Source of the DNA: Janthinobacterium lividum
Lineage (GTDB): Bacteria; Pseudomonadota; Gammaproteobacteria; Burkholderiales; Burkholderiaceae_D
Assembly: GCF_011601275.1 (NCBI RefSeq)
Contig: NZ_JAAOLY010000013.1
Span: forward strand, 124,001-188,000
Direction of reading: 5' to 3'
Length of the DNA: 64,000 nucleotides
The position numbers were made by a program, and so were the translations under genes. Shown here piece by piece: positions 26,308 through 36,810 of this stretch. Numbering within the stretch: the stretch's first letter is position 1; each line of letters begins with the position of its first letter. Below the pieces are notes generated by a model. The model saw only the letters and a list, made by a program, of their open reading frames with translations. It was not told the DNA's origin and searched no databases.

Positions 26308-26886
26308 ATGAAATTCTGCTCCGAATGCGCCCATCCTGTCAGCCTCTCCATTCCGGAAGGCGACAACCGTCCCCGCTATGTCTGCGCCAACTGCGACGCC
26401 ATCCATTACCAGAACCCGAAAATGGTGGTCGGCTCGATCCCCGTGTGGGAAGAAGATGGCCAGCTGCAGGTCTTGCTGTGCAAGCGGGCCATCGAGCCGC
26501 GCCTCGGCTACTGGACCTTGCCGGCCGGCTTCATGGAAAACGATGAAACGACGTCCGACGCGGCCGAGCGCGAAACGGTGGAGGAAGCGGGCGCGAATAT
26601 CGAACTGGGGCCCCTGTTTTCGCTGCTGAACGTGCAGCGCGTGCACCAGGTGCACCTGTTCTACCTGGCGCGTTTGCGCGACCTCGATTTCGCGCCGGGC
26701 ATCGAAAGCCTCGACGTGCAGCTGTTTACGGAAGCGCAGATCCCCTGGGATGACCTGGCCTTCCCCACCATCCGCGCGACCCTGGAACTGTTTTTTGCGG
26801 ACCGCGTGAAAATCCGCGAAGGCGGCAGCTACGGCGTCCATACGGGCGACATCACGCGCCCGATGGCGCGCGCGGACGCAGAGTAA
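26308..26886 (+). CDS. NUDIX hydrolase with N-terminal zinc ribbon
   Basis: A 192-residue protein with a zinc ribbon (C4, C7, C26, C29) and a NUDIX domain. The NUDIX box occupies about residues 74-96 (GFMENDE through RETVEEAG) and fits the GX5EX7REUXEEXGU pattern. NudC-type NADH/NAD-RNA hydrolases also join a zinc ribbon to a NUDIX domain, but this shorter form lacks their N-terminal domain. It is probably a nucleotide-sugar or ADP-ribose type hydrolase; the substrate is open. It lies 13 bases before aat. Confidence 0.9.
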   Translation: MKFCSECAHPVSLSIPEGDNRPRYVCANCDAIHYQNPKMVVGSIPVWEEDGQLQVLLCKRAIEPRLGYWTLPAGFMENDETTSDAAERETVEEAGANIELGPLFSLLNVQRVHQVHLFYLARLRDLDFAPGIESLDVQLFTEAQIPWDDLAFPTIRATLELFFADRVKIREGGSYGVHTGDITRPMARADAE

Positions 26887-26899
26887 GCCACCACGCCGC

Positions 26900-27616
26900 A
26901 TGATTCCCTGGCTCGACATCCACACCCCGTTCCCCGACGTCTCGCGCGCCCTGACCGACGAGGCGCCCGGCCTGCTGGCGGCCGGCGCCGACCTGTCGCC
27001 CGCGCGCCTGCTCGACGCTTACCGGCGCGGCATCTTTCCCTGGTTTTCCGAAGGCCAGCCCATCCTGTGGTGGAGCACCGATCCGCGCATGGTGCTGATG
27101 ACGGAAGACTTCAAGGTGTCCGACAGCCTGGCCAAGGCGATCCGCAAGGTCGAACGCAGCGCCGCCACGGATGGCCGCTGGCAGCTGCGCTTCGACGGCG
27201 ATTTCGAGGCCGTCATGCGCGCCTGCGCAGCGCCGCGCAAGGATGGCCCTGGCACCTGGATTTCGGACGAGATCATCGCCGGCTACACGGGCTTGCACAA
27301 GCTGGGCTACGCGCATTCGTCGGAACTGTGGCTTGACGGTGAACTGGTGGGCGGCGCGTATGGCGTGTCGATCGGGCGCATGTTCTATGGCGAATCAATG
27401 TTCGCCCGCGTCTCGGATGGCTCGAAGATTGCGCTGGCGCAGCTGGTGCGCTTCTTGAAGGCGCGCGGCGTGGCCATGATTGACTGTCAGCAAGAAACGA
27501 AACACCTGGCCTCGCTGGGCGCGGCGCCCATTTCGCGCGCGCGCTTCCTGGCCCATGTACGGATCGCCATTGAAGCAGCGCAAATCACCGATTGGCATGC
27601 TGCGCCACCGGCGTAA
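26900..27616 (+). CDS. aat: Leucyl/phenylalanyl-tRNA-protein transferase
   Basis: A 238-residue Aat that transfers Leu or Phe from tRNA to N-terminal Lys or Arg of proteins, marking them for ClpS/ClpAP. Typical segments are [27 protein letters not shown] near residues 38-64 and [27 protein letters not shown] near 148-174. It is followed 66 bases later by bpt, which adds Leu to Asp/Glu N termini, so both branches of the bacterial N-degron pathway sit side by side. The clpS/clpA genes are not in the window. Confidence 0.96.
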   Translation: MIPWLDIHTPFPDVSRALTDEAPGLLAAGADLSPARLLDAYRRGIFPWFSEGQPILWWSTDPRMVLMTEDFKVSDSLAKAIRKVERSAATDGRWQLRFDGDFEAVMRACAAPRKDGPGTWISDEIIAGYTGLHKLGYAHSSELWLDGELVGGAYGVSIGRMFYGESMFARVSDGSKIALAQLVRFLKARGVAMIDCQQETKHLASLGAAPISRARFLAHVRIAIEAAQITDWHAAPPA

Positions 27617-27682
27617 AAAAGCTATGATAGCTCAAGGCACACCGCCAGGCACACCGCCGCGGACAGACCAGACAGGATCAGC

Positions 27683-28405
27683 ATGACGCACCTGAACGAA
27701 CTACCGTTTGCCACCCTGCAGTTCTACACGACGGCGCCCTATCCGTGCAGCTACCTGGACGACCGCCAGGCCCGCTCGCAGGTGGCCACGCCTTCGCACC
27801 TGATCAACAGCGACGTGTACTCGGAACTGGTGCGCAACGGCTTTCGCCGCAGCGGCATTTTCACCTACCGCCCGTATTGCGACGGCTGCCAGGCCTGCAT
27901 TCCCGTGCGCGTGGTGGCCGGCGAATTCACGCCGAACCGCAACCAGCGCCGCGCCTGGAACCGGCACGCCGGCCTGCAGGCGGGCGTGGCCACCCTCTCC
28001 TTCCTCGACGAGCACTACGAACTGTACCTGCGCTACCAGAGCACGCGCCACGCGGGCGGCGGCATGGACCAGGACAGCCGCGACCAGTACGCGCAGTTTT
28101 TGCTGCAAAGCCGGGTCAACACGCGCCTGGTGGAGTTCCGTGACCCCGACGGCATCCTGCGCATGGTCAGCATCATCGACGTGCTGGCCGATGGCCTGTC
28201 GTCCGTCTACACTTTTTTCGACCCGGACGTGCCCGGCGCCTCGTACGGCACCTACAACGTGCTGTGGCAAATCGCCCAGGCGCACGAGCTGGGGCTGCCC
28301 TACATCTACCTGGGCTACTGGATCGAACAGAGTCCGAAGATGGCCTATAAAATCAACTTCAAGCCGCTGGAAGCACGGATCAAGGGGCAGTGGGTGGTCC
28401 TGTAA
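27683..28405 (+). CDS. bpt: Aspartate/glutamate leucyltransferase (N-end rule)
   Basis: A 240-residue Bpt of the arginyltransferase fold that attaches Leu to proteins beginning with Asp or Glu (also oxidised Cys in some species). The N-terminal Cys cluster is visible in YPCSYL and [16 protein letters not shown]. The C-terminal half has [17 protein letters not shown] and [24 protein letters not shown]. It is paired with aat, and a bidirectional terminator follows its stop. Confidence 0.95.
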   Translation: MTHLNELPFATLQFYTTAPYPCSYLDDRQARSQVATPSHLINSDVYSELVRNGFRRSGIFTYRPYCDGCQACIPVRVVAGEFTPNRNQRRAWNRHAGLQAGVATLSFLDEHYELYLRYQSTRHAGGGMDQDSRDQYAQFLLQSRVNTRLVEFRDPDGILRMVSIIDVLADGLSSVYTFFDPDVPGASYGTYNVLWQIAQAHELGLPYIYLGYWIEQSPKMAYKINFKPLEARIKGQWVVL

Positions 28406-28428
28406 AAAAGGGGCTTTCGCCCCTTTTT
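28404..28428. terminator. Bidirectional terminator between bpt and the tricorn-like protease
   Basis: AAAAAAGGGGC-TTTC-GCCCCTTTTT: the GC stem is flanked by A and T runs, so it can stop transcripts from both convergent genes. Confidence 0.85.
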
Positions 28429-28442
28429 CTTCTTGATCCCCT

Positions 28443-31400
28443 TTATTTACTCTTGTCCGGAAACGCCGGACGCTTGGGCAGCACGGGCGGGTTCTTCGCC
28501 AGCTCGGCCTGTATCACCTCGATCGCTTTTTCCAGCTGCGGATCGCGACCGGCGATGACGTCGGCCGGCGTTTGCTCGACTTCGATATCGGGCGGCACGC
28601 CTTCGTTTTCCACGCCCCAGCCGTTTTCGCGCGTCCAGAACGCCAGATTCGGCGCCGTGATGTTGCCGCCATCCATCAGCACGGGGAAGCCGAGGATGCC
28701 CACCAGGCCGCCCCACGTGGCCTTGCCGATCAGCGGACCCATGTTATTTTTGCGGAACATCCACGGCAGCAGGTCGCCGCCCGAGCCGGCCGTCTCGTCG
28801 ATCAGCATGGCGCGCGGGCCCTGGATCGAAGCGGACGGCGTCTTCATGTCGGCGCCGTAGCGCATGGTCCACCAGGCGATTTCCTTCTTCTGCAGGATCT
28901 CGATGTAGTAATCGGCCACGCTGCCACCGCCATTGAAACGCTCGTCGACGATGATGGCCTGCTTGTCCGCCTGCGGGAAGAAATAGCGTTTGAAGTAGGT
29001 GTGGCCCAGGCCCGCCGTATTCGGCACGTACACGTAGGCCACCTTGCCGCCGGTCGCGGCATTAACCTTGCGCATATTGCCTTCGATCCAGTCGCGGTTG
29101 CGCAAGGCATCCTCGGTCGGCACAGGCACCACGGTGATCGTGCGCGCGCCCTTGCCGTCAGCCGAGGGTCCCACGGTCAGGTCGATGGCCTTGCCGGCCG
29201 TGTTCTCGAAGGCGCTGTACAAGTTGGTGGGTGGCGTCAGCGGGCGACTGTCGACGGCCAGCAGGTATTCGCCCGCCTTGACGTTCAAGCCCGGCTCCGT
29301 CAGCGGCGCGCGCAGGGCGGGATTCCAGTTCAAGCCGCCATACACTTTCTTGAAGCGGTAATGGCCATCGCTCACTTCATAGTCGGCGCCCAGGAGTCCC
29401 CCCGGAACCTTCTTCGCCTCGATAAAATCGTCGCCGCCACCGCCGCGGTGGTGGCCCACGGCCAGTTCGCTGCACATCCATTGAATCAGGCGGTTCAGGT
29501 CCGCGCGGCTGGACAGCTCGGGCAGGAAGACCGCGTACTTGTCGCGCATGGCCTTCCAGTCCACGCCATGCATGCCCGGGTCATAAAAGTAATCGCGGTT
29601 GATGCGCCACACTTCATTGAAAATCTGCGTCCACTCGGCGCGCGGATCGGCTTTTACTTCGATGGCGTCGACCTTGATCTTGCCTTCGCCCGGCATTAGC
29701 AGCTTGCCCGTGGCGGAGCCCATGGCCCAGTTATCCTTCTGGCGATACAACAGCTTCTTGCCGTCGGCGGACACTTCGAAATCGTCGGCTTCGGCCACCA
29801 CGGTTTCCGCCTTGCGCTCCTTCAGGTCGAAGCGCTGCACGGCCTTCTTGCCATCGCTTTCGCGCAGCAAAAAGATCTGTCCCGCAGCGCCGGCGGCCAG
29901 GCTGGAAAACTGCGCGGCCGGCAGCGGCAAGTCGACGATGCGCGTGGCGATGCCGTCGAAATCGATGCTGATCGGCGCCACCGGCGCCACGGCCACTTTC
30001 GGGTCGTCGCGGCCCGTCTTCGGATCGATCTTTGCTTCGTTCTTCGGCTCCGCTTCCGCCTTGGCCGTTTCTTTTTTCGCGTCCGTGCTGACGGCCTTTT
30101 CCTCGTCGCTCTCCTTGATCAGGGGCGACGGCAAATCGCGCCGCAGCACGGCCATCCACACGGTGCGCGTCACCAGGTTGTCTTCGTTCTGCTGCGAGAA
30201 CCAGTTGTTGCTGGGGCCTGCATTCGTCGACGCGAAGAAGTACAGGTATTTGCCGCTCTTGTCGAATACAGGTTCGGCCACGTCGGACAAGCCATCAGTC
30301 ACGGGCATCGACTTGTTCTGCTCGACGGAATAGATGTAGGCGCTGCGCGTGTAGGTGGGCGAATTGAGCGTGTAGGCCAGCCAGCGCGAATCGGGTGCCC
30401 ACGAGGCGCGCATGCTCTTGTCGACGCCATACATCGGCTCCGTGGCGATTTTTTGCACCTTGCCCGTGCCAACGTCGATCACGTACATGCTCCAGCCATT
30501 GTCGGCAAACGCGATCTTTCTGCTGTCGGGCGACCAGACCGCATTGTCATAGAAGCCGCTGCCATTGAGCTTGAACTTGCGCACCGCGCCCTTGCCATCC
30601 TGGGCCCGCACATGCAATTCGTATTCGCCCGACTCGTCCGAAAAATACGCGACCGAACGGCCATCGGGCGACCAGATCGGCGTGCGCTCGTGGGCGCCAG
30701 GCGTCTGCGTCAGGTTGCGCACGTCGCCCTTGTCGGCGGGGATGGTAACGATCTCGCCCCGGTACTCGAAGGCCACGCGGGCGCCCGATGGCGAAATCGA
30801 CGCGTCGCGGATGTATTTCGCATTCTTGACCCAGCGCGGGCGCGCCTGCCCCAGGTCGCTGGCCACGCCTATGGTCAGCTTGCGCGCCTGGCCGCTGGCG
30901 ATGTCGAACGCATGCAGATAGCCGGCCTGCTCGTAGACGATGGTGCCGTTCGCCGCCGATGCATTCAGCACGGGGAAATCCGCATGCCGCGTCAGCTGGC
31001 GCACGGCCTTGGTTTTCACGTCATACGCAAACAGGTTGAATTCGCCGTTGCGGTCCGAGCGAAAGTACACGGTGTCGCCTATCCACATCGGGTCGACGTC
31101 GTTCGAGCGCGTCGTCGGCTGGGGAATCTTCTCGATGGATTTGTCGGCCGACGAGAATAGCCACAGCCAGGAATTGGTGCCGCCCCGGTAGCGTTTCCAC
31201 TGCTTGAAGGCGGGCGCCAGGGGGTTGTAGGCGATGCGCTTGCCATCGGGCGAATAGGTGGCGCGCGAGGCGTTGGGAATTTCCAGCTGCGTTTCCACGC
31301 CGCCCGCCACCGGCACCGTAAACAGCTTCTGGAAGCGGTTGTTGAAGGCGGCGCGGGGCGATGTGAACATGATGGACTGGCCATCGGGCGTGAACGCCTG

Positions 31401-31754
31401 CGCCAGATCGACGCCCGGGTGGAACGTCAGGCGGCGTGGCACGCCGCCGGCGGCCGCGATCACATACACGTCAACATTGCCGTCGATATTCGCGCTATAC
31501 GCGATCAGGCTGCCGTCAGGCGAAAACACGGGATTGGACTTGTCGCCCAGGTCGGACGTCAATCGCCGCGCGCCGCCGCCATCGAGGTTCGACAGCCACA
31601 GGTCACCCGCATAGATGAAGGCGATATGGCGGCTGGAGACGGCCGGTTCGCTCAGCATGCGGGTGTCTTGCGTATTGGGCAGGGCCAGGGCCGGGTGGCT
31701 CAGCAGCAGTGCGCTGGCGGCCGCGATGGCTGTCAAGATGCGTGTCTTTTTCAA
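28443..31754 (-). CDS. Secreted tricorn-like S41 family peptidase
   Basis: An 1103-residue protein resembling the tricorn protease. After a signal peptide (residues 1-24, cleavage near ALA-LP) come two blocks of WD40/PD40 beta-propeller repeats (about 35-560, many SPDG and WSPDG motifs), an acidic/lysine-rich linker (about 560-610), and a C1 domain. A PDZ-like domain precedes the S41 serine protease core with ETAGSGGD, where catalytic Ser991 lies. The start codon is TTG: in-frame upstream codons run into a TAA within 15 bases, and the signal peptide begins exactly here. It probably degrades peptides in the periplasm or medium. Confidence 0.9.
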   Translation of the reverse strand: MKKTRILTAIAAASALLLSHPALALPNTQDTRMLSEPAVSSRHIAFIYAGDLWLSNLDGGGARRLTSDLGDKSNPVFSPDGSLIAYSANIDGNVDVYVIAAAGGVPRRLTFHPGVDLAQAFTPDGQSIMFTSPRAAFNNRFQKLFTVPVAGGVETQLEIPNASRATYSPDGKRIAYNPLAPAFKQWKRYRGGTNSWLWLFSSADKSIEKIPQPTTRSNDVDPMWIGDTVYFRSDRNGEFNLFAYDVKTKAVRQLTRHADFPVLNASAANGTIVYEQAGYLHAFDIASGQARKLTIGVASDLGQARPRWVKNAKYIRDASISPSGARVAFEYRGEIVTIPADKGDVRNLTQTPGAHERTPIWSPDGRSVAYFSDESGEYELHVRAQDGKGAVRKFKLNGSGFYDNAVWSPDSRKIAFADNGWSMYVIDVGTGKVQKIATEPMYGVDKSMRASWAPDSRWLAYTLNSPTYTRSAYIYSVEQNKSMPVTDGLSDVAEPVFDKSGKYLYFFASTNAGPSNNWFSQQNEDNLVTRTVWMAVLRRDLPSPLIKESDEEKAVSTDAKKETAKAEAEPKNEAKIDPKTGRDDPKVAVAPVAPISIDFDGIATRIVDLPLPAAQFSSLAAGAAGQIFLLRESDGKKAVQRFDLKERKAETVVAEADDFEVSADGKKLLYRQKDNWAMGSATGKLLMPGEGKIKVDAIEVKADPRAEWTQIFNEVWRINRDYFYDPGMHGVDWKAMRDKYAVFLPELSSRADLNRLIQWMCSELAVGHHRGGGGDDFIEAKKVPGGLLGADYEVSDGHYRFKKVYGGLNWNPALRAPLTEPGLNVKAGEYLLAVDSRPLTPPTNLYSAFENTAGKAIDLTVGPSADGKGARTITVVPVPTEDALRNRDWIEGNMRKVNAATGGKVAYVYVPNTAGLGHTYFKRYFFPQADKQAIIVDERFNGGGSVADYYIEILQKKEIAWWTMRYGADMKTPSASIQGPRAMLIDETAGSGGDLLPWMFRKNNMGPLIGKATWGGLVGILGFPVLMDGGNITAPNLAFWTRENGWGVENEGVPPDIEVEQTPADVIAGRDPQLEKAIEVIQAELAKNPPVLPKRPAFPDKSK

Positions 31755-31957
31755 TCGATGTCTCGCTTATGAAGTCAACAGAACAGAGAAAAAACAGGAA
31801 GGTCCGCGGCCGAATGCGAATTATTAATGAATTAATGTTGCATTTGACCAAAGAGAACTATACACCCGGCAGCCGCGCGGAACACGGTAAAATACGGCAC
31901 TTATTTCGCGCGCCGCCAGCCCTTCCCGGCAGCCCGCACACCTACTCAAAGCGCCCC

Positions 31958-33007
31958 ATGTCTGAAAAATTCCTGTACTCCCTCGCCCGCCCGCTGCTGT
32001 TCTCGATGGATGCCGAAGCGGCCCACCATCTCACCCTGCCCGCCCTGAAACGCGCCAGCGCGCTGGGCCTGACGAAGCTGGCCGGCAAACCGGCGGCGGA
32101 CCCGCGCACGGTGATGGGCATCACCTTCCCGAACCCAGTCGGCCTGGCCGCTGGCCTGGACAAGGATGGCGCCTACATCGACGCGCTGGCCGACCTGGGT
32201 TTCGGCTCGATCGAAGTAGGTACCGTCACGCCGCGCGCGCAGGCGGGCAATCCGAAACCGCGCATGTTCCGCCTGCCGCAGGCGCAGGGCATCATCAACC
32301 GCATGGGTTTCAATAATGGCGGCGTCGACGCCTTTGTGGCCAACGTGCAGGCGTCGAAGTTCTACCAGGACCGCGCCGGCGTGCTGGGCCTGAACATCGG
32401 CAAGAATGCCGATACGCCCATCGAGCGGGCGGCCGACGATTACCTGCTGTGCCTGGAAAAAGTCTATCCGTATGCCAGCTATGTGACGGTGAACATCTCG
32501 TCGCCGAACACGAAGAATTTGCGCCAGTTGCAGGGCGCGTCCGAACTCGACGCCCTGCTGTCGCAACTCAAGGAAGCGCAGGCACGCCTGGCGGACAAGC
32601 ACAAGCGCTACGTGCCGCTGGCCCTGAAAATCGCGCCGGACATGGATGGCGAGCAGGTGAAAAGCATCGCCGACTCGCTCACGCGCCACCAGATCGATGG
32701 CGTCATCGCCACCAACACGACCCTCTCGCGCAGCGCCGTCGAAGGCATGCCGCACGGCGCCGAAGCGGGCGGCCTGTCGGGCGCGCCTGTGTTCGAACTG
32801 TCAAACAATGTCATCCGCTTGCTGAAAGCGGAACTGGGCGACGCGCTGCCCATCATCGGCGTGGGCGGCATCATGCAAGGCAGCGATGCCGTGGCCAAGT
32901 TCGAAGCGGGCGCGCAGTTGGTGCAGCTGTACAGCGGCCTGATTTACGCGGGCCCCGCCCTCATCAAGGATTGCGCGCGCGCGCTGCGCGGCAAGCAGGC
33001 CCGCTAA
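31958..33007 (+). CDS. pyrD: Dihydroorotate dehydrogenase, quinone-dependent (class 2)
   Basis: A 349-residue class 2 enzyme of pyrimidine synthesis that oxidises dihydroorotate with quinone at the inner membrane. The N-terminal amphipathic extension precedes the FMN barrel. Visible motifs are [13 protein letters not shown] near 50-62, the [18 protein letters not shown] loop with the catalytic Ser region, and [12 protein letters not shown] near 300. The ATG at 31958 is preferred to upstream in-frame starts because the membrane-associating helix ([19 protein letters not shown]) begins there. Confidence 0.96.
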   Translation: MSEKFLYSLARPLLFSMDAEAAHHLTLPALKRASALGLTKLAGKPAADPRTVMGITFPNPVGLAAGLDKDGAYIDALADLGFGSIEVGTVTPRAQAGNPKPRMFRLPQAQGIINRMGFNNGGVDAFVANVQASKFYQDRAGVLGLNIGKNADTPIERAADDYLLCLEKVYPYASYVTVNISSPNTKNLRQLQGASELDALLSQLKEAQARLADKHKRYVPLALKIAPDMDGEQVKSIADSLTRHQIDGVIATNTTLSRSAVEGMPHGAEAGGLSGAPVFELSNNVIRLLKAELGDALPIIGVGGIMQGSDAVAKFEAGAQLVQLYSGLIYAGPALIKDCARALRGKQAR

Positions 33008-33016
33008 GGAAACGGC

Positions 33017-33205
33017 ATGGAAAAGGCCAAGCCGGTTCGCAGCAGTTTGGAAGTGAGCCGGATTTGCCTGGGCACGATGACCTCCGGCGAGCAAAATAGC
33101 GAAGCCGAAGCGCACAGCCAGCTCGATGACACGTTCGGGCGGGGCATCAACTTCGTCGATACGGCGGAGATGGAATGGCAGTATTATCGTCAAAACGTCA
33201 CATAA
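33017..33205 (+). pseudogene. Truncated aldo/keto reductase (Tas-like), N-terminal fragment
   Basis: The first 50 or so codons match the start of Tas-like aldo/keto reductases (LEVSRICLGTMT, GEQNSEAEAHSQLD, GINFVDTAEM), which normally run to about 350 residues. After AEM the match stops abruptly, ten unrelated codons follow, and the frame ends at TAA 33203-33205. No remainder of the enzyme is visible within the window. It starts 9 bases after pyrD, so it is probably transcribed, but it cannot fold as a barrel. The break point marks the left edge of the accessory region. Confidence 0.8.
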
Positions 33206-33307
33206 TTCTGCTGGACCCGCCTTCATAAGGCAGATCAACGGACAAGAAGTTCACCTGGTATTTTTTAAAGTATGGTGACAAGTCACACGACAATAGAATC
33301 CATACAA

Positions 33308-34279
33308 TCAAGACATTTTCGTTTGATTGGCAGCGCGCATGAAATCAACGAACGCACGCAGCTTGCCCGGCATGTGCTGGCGATGTGGATAGTAGAGATG
33401 AAAAGCGTCATCCAAGGCCCAGTGCTGCTTCAGGATCTGTCGTAGCATGCCGCCCACTAGTTCTTTCTTCGCAAACTCTTCCAAGATGAATGCGATTCCC
33501 TGGCCGTGTATCGCGGCATCCAGCACGGAGCGCATTTCGTCAAAAATATAGCGCCCTTGTACTTCGATTTGTACCATCTGACCGCGATCTTCGAACTTCC
33601 ATTCGTACAGCCTCCCACCAACGCAATAACGCTGACGCAGGCAGTTGTGCTTGAGCAGGTCAGCCAATGTATGCGGTTCACTGCGCTCCCGGAAATAATC
33701 TGGTGCCGCCACCACGATTCTTTTTTGTAACCCGCCCAGCTGGACGGAAATCATATCGTTCTGCAATTTTCTCCCCATGCGTATGCCGATATCAAAGCCG
33801 GCGCTGACGATATCGGTCAGTTGATTATCGAGCGAGATCTCGACATTGATGAGCGGGAATTGATCCAGAAACGATGCCATGTGCGGCTCGATCAAGATAT
33901 GGTAGGCGACGTAGGATGAACTGACGCGCAACATGCCTGACGGTTGATCAGTTGCAAGCAAAGCTTGTGACAGTGAGTTTCTGATCACGGCAAGTGCAGG
34001 CGCCAATGTCGCGTTCAATGACGCACCAGCCTCTGTCAGACTGACACTGCGTGTGGTGCGATTAAACAGCCTCACATTCAACTGCGCTTCCAGGTTTTTG
34101 ATCGTGCGTGATACCGCAGTCGGCGTGACGCCTATTTCTGCGGCAGTGCGCGCGAAATTCAAATGCCTGGCGGCGGCCTCAAAGGTCAGCAAGCCCGGAA
34201 GATACAGCGGCGACACAGGAATGATGTCTTCAATGCCTTCAACATTCTGTGAAGGCTCAATTATGAATTTTCTGTTCAT
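33308..34279 (-). CDS. LysR family transcriptional regulator of the esterase/ene-reductase genes
   Basis: A 323-residue LysR-type protein with a winged helix at about residues 28-90 (LTFEAAARHLNFARTAAEIGVTPTAVSRTIKNLEAQL, then NRTTRSVSLTEAG) and an effector domain behind it. The 27-residue N-terminal extension before the HTH is longer than usual. Its codons are visibly richer in A and T than those of neighbouring genes, which suggests transfer. It diverges from the esterase gene, and its first codons plus the shared promoter are duplicated before the ene-reductase at 35598, implying control of both. Confidence 0.9.
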   Translation of the reverse strand: MNRKFIIEPSQNVEGIEDIIPVSPLYLPGLLTFEAAARHLNFARTAAEIGVTPTAVSRTIKNLEAQLNVRLFNRTTRSVSLTEAGASLNATLAPALAVIRNSLSQALLATDQPSGMLRVSSSYVAYHILIEPHMASFLDQFPLINVEISLDNQLTDIVSAGFDIGIRMGRKLQNDMISVQLGGLQKRIVVAAPDYFRERSEPHTLADLLKHNCLRQRYCVGGRLYEWKFEDRGQMVQIEVQGRYIFDEMRSVLDAAIHGQGIAFILEEFAKKELVGGMLRQILKQHWALDDAFHLYYPHRQHMPGKLRAFVDFMRAANQTKMS

Positions 34280-34350
34280 ACATTATCTCAATTTATGATT
34301 ATTTACTTCATTATCGCTGATCCGCATACTGATCGTATCAAACACATCAA
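34256..34350. repeat. Divergent lysR/esterase promoter, copy A of a 95-base repeat
   Basis: This stretch contains the first codons of the LysR gene (minus strand) and the regulator/esterase intergenic region. It matches 35471-35563 over most of its length, including CTCAATTATGA, TTTTCTGTTCATAC, TATCTCA and GCATACTGATC. The core ATAC-TGATC-GTAT is a short dyad that could be part of a LysR box. Confidence 0.75.
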
Positions 34351-34388
34351 TTCGGCCAGCCGGCCATCTTTCAAGAAAAGGCATCATC

Positions 34389-35408
34389 ATGAAAACCCTC
34401 CGCTCCGCTCTCGCCTTTTCCATCGTGGCCTTGTCTCAAGGCGATGTTTTTGCAGCCAGCCTGCCCGGCGTCGAACAGAACACGGCAAAATTCTTGCAAG
34501 CCCTTGAAGGCAGCACACCGCTAGAGACCATGGCGCCTGTCGATGCCCGCGCCGCGCTGGCGAGCGCGCAAGCTGGCGCCAATGTCGAGTTGCCGGCGGC
34601 TGATGTCAGCGAGAAAACAATCCATGTCAATGGCAGCGACCTGAAGCTGACCATCGTGCGCCCGGCAGGCAGCAAACAAAAGATCCTGCCCGCGTTCATG
34701 TACTTCCATGGCGGCGGCTGGGTGCTTGGCGATTTCCCGAGCCACGAGCGGCTGGTGCGTGACCTTGTGATCGGCTCGGGCGCGGTGGCGATTTTCGTTA
34801 ACTACAGCCTGTCGCCGGAGGCGAAATACGGCGTCGCCATCGAGCAAGCTTATGACGCGACCAAATGGGTGGCCGAACATGGCAAACAGATCAACGTCGA
34901 CGGCAAGCGTCTCGCCGTCGCAGGCAATAGCGCGGGTGGCAACATTGCCGCCGTGGTTGCCTTGATGGCCAATGAAAAGGGGACACCTGCACTGCGTTCG
35001 CAAGTTTTGCTGTGTCCTGTGACGGATGCGAACTTCGACACGCCGTCGTATAAACAGTTTGCCAACGGCTACTTCCTGACAAAAGACCTGATGGCATGGT
35101 TCTGGGACAATTACACGACGGATGCCAAGGCACGCAAGCAGATCTACGCTTCGCCGCTGCAGGCGACGACTGCACAACTCAAGGGGTTGCCGCCGACGCT
35201 GATCCAGACCGCCGAATTCGATGTCTTGCGCGATGAAGCAGAAGCTTATGGCCGCAAGCTCGACGCTGCGGGTGTGAAGGTAAAGTCGGTGCGCTACAAC
35301 GGCCTGATTCACGATTTCGGTCTATTGAATGTGAATAGTCATGTTCCGGTGATCCGCAGCGCAATAGCTCAGGCATCGCAAGAGCTCAAGACCAACCTGG
35401 ATAATTAA
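34389..35408 (+). CDS. Secreted alpha/beta hydrolase, HSL-type esterase
   Basis: A 339-residue esterase/lipase of the hormone-sensitive-lipase family with a signal peptide (residues 1-22, FAA). The oxyanion-hole motif is HGGGW near residue 110, the nucleophile lies in GNSAGGN near 183, the catalytic Asp in EFDVLRDE near 280 and His in GLIHDFG near 310. Export suggests it acts on ester substrates in the periplasm before a product enters the cell. It faces away from its likely regulator (LysR at 33308-34279). Confidence 0.9.
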   Translation: MKTLRSALAFSIVALSQGDVFAASLPGVEQNTAKFLQALEGSTPLETMAPVDARAALASAQAGANVELPAADVSEKTIHVNGSDLKLTIVRPAGSKQKILPAFMYFHGGGWVLGDFPSHERLVRDLVIGSGAVAIFVNYSLSPEAKYGVAIEQAYDATKWVAEHGKQINVDGKRLAVAGNSAGGNIAAVVALMANEKGTPALRSQVLLCPVTDANFDTPSYKQFANGYFLTKDLMAWFWDNYTTDAKARKQIYASPLQATTAQLKGLPPTLIQTAEFDVLRDEAEAYGRKLDAAGVKVKSVRYNGLIHDFGLLNVNSHVPVIRSAIAQASQELKTNLDN

Positions 35409-35470
35409 CCTCAAGGTAGAACTGGACGTCTAGGCCGCGACTTTTATCGCGCGCCTTGCGCACGAGAAGA

Positions 35471-35563
35471 CTCAATTATGACTTTTCTGTTCATACCATA
35501 TCTCATTCTGCGACTATTTACGTCACTATCGTCGGTCTGCATACTGATCATATAAACAAATCA
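35471..35563. repeat. Copy B of the lysR/esterase promoter repeat, upstream of the ene-reductase
   Basis: A 93-base near-copy of 34256-34350 placed 35 bases before the ene-reductase start. It still contains a vestige of the LysR start on the minus strand (a readable M-N-R-K then I-I-E), although no LysR gene follows. This shows that it arose by duplication of the divergent promoter. Confidence 0.75.
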
Positions 35564-35597
35564 GTCTGCTTGCGGCAGACATTCTCAAGAAAAATCC

Positions 35598-36755
35598 ATG
35601 AGCAAAAGCTTCGAACCCCTGACATTGCGTGGCGTCACCCTGCGCAACCGCTATGCCCTGAGCCCGATGTGCCAGTACACGGCAAAAAACGGCTACACAA
35701 GCGACTACCACGCTGTCCACTACGGCCGTTTCGCCTTGGGCGGCTTCGGCCTGATGATGGTCGAAGCGACCGCCATCTCGCCCGAAGGACGCATCACACA
35801 TGGCGACCTGGGCCTGTGGGATGACGCACACATTCCCGGCTTGGCGCGCATCGCTGCCTTTGCAAAGGCCTACGGCGCCACGCCTGGCATCCAGATCGGC
35901 CATGCGGGACCAAAAGCGAGCATCCAGCGCGCCTTTGAAGGCAACGGCCCTTTGAACGACATGGACGCTGCACGCGGTGAGACACCTTGGGAAGTGGTGT
36001 CGCCCAGCGCGCGTCCGGTGGCCGATGGCTGGCTGCTGCCCACAGCCCTCGATGCTGGTGGCATCGCCAAGGTCCGCACCGACTTTGCTGCTGCGGCCCG
36101 CCGCGCGCTGGAGGCGGGCTTTGAAGTACTTGAGCTGCACTATGCGCATGGCTTCCTGCTCAACGCTTTCCTGTCGCCGCTGACCAATGACCGCACGGAT
36201 GAATATGGCGGCAGCTTCGAGAACCGCATCCGCCTGGCGATGGAAATCGCCCGCGAAGTGCGCGCCATCTGGCCGCAGGACAAGCCGCTGTTCGTGCGCC
36301 TGTCGGCGGTCGACGGCAGTAGCACTGGCTGGACTATCGATGACAGCGTCGCCCTGGCCGAAGCCCTGAAGACGGTCGGTGTCGACATCATCGACTGCTC
36401 GTCCGGTGGTTTCGGCGTCTACGAATATCCGAACGGTTATGGCTTCCAGGTGCCGTTCGCCGCGCAAATCCGCCGCGAAGCCAATATTGGCACCATGGCC
36501 GTCGGCATCATAGTCGATCCGGTGCAGGCAGAAAGCATCATCGCCTCCGGCCAGGCCGACCTGGTCGCGCTGGGCCATGCGGCGCTGCGCGATCCACACT
36601 TTCCCCTGCATGCACAGCAGGCAGGGGCCAGCCAGGACGCAGCCTATGCAGACTGGAATGTCCAGGCCGGCTGGTGGCTCGATCACCGCGCCAGCAAATT
36701 GGACCAACTGGGTCCATGGACCCCGGCGACGGCTGCGGCTGCCCATCAGGATTAA
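35598..36755 (+). CDS. NADH:flavin oxidoreductase, YqjM-like ene-reductase
   Basis: A 385-residue Old Yellow Enzyme-family FMN protein of the YqjM/thermophilic-like class. It has SPMCQYTAKNGY near residue 23 with the class-specific Cys. QIGHAG lies mid-barrel, and LHYAHGFLLNAFLSPLTNDR holds the substrate-binding H-x-x-H pair. EYGGSFENRIRL follows, with GIIVDPVQAE and LGHAALRDPHF near the C terminus. Such enzymes reduce activated C=C bonds of enones, maleimides or nitro compounds with NAD(P)H in the cytoplasm. It carries the duplicated LysR-type promoter and is followed by two NTF2-like genes. Confidence 0.92.
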   Translation: MSKSFEPLTLRGVTLRNRYALSPMCQYTAKNGYTSDYHAVHYGRFALGGFGLMMVEATAISPEGRITHGDLGLWDDAHIPGLARIAAFAKAYGATPGIQIGHAGPKASIQRAFEGNGPLNDMDAARGETPWEVVSPSARPVADGWLLPTALDAGGIAKVRTDFAAAARRALEAGFEVLELHYAHGFLLNAFLSPLTNDRTDEYGGSFENRIRLAMEIAREVRAIWPQDKPLFVRLSAVDGSSTGWTIDDSVALAEALKTVGVDIIDCSSGGFGVYEYPNGYGFQVPFAAQIRREANIGTMAVGIIVDPVQAESIIASGQADLVALGHAALRDPHFPLHAQQAGASQDAAYADWNVQAGWWLDHRASKLDQLGPWTPATAAAAHQD

Positions 36756-36810
36756 ACCCCTGCCGGCCAGGACGGCCGGCTTTTCAGCGTGACCAACCAG
36801 GAGCAACAAC

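Noticed and set aside
33206-33307. Possible insertion-sequence end next to the truncated aldo/keto reductase
   Set aside because: No terminal inverted repeat, target duplication or transposase fragment could be recognised in these bases.
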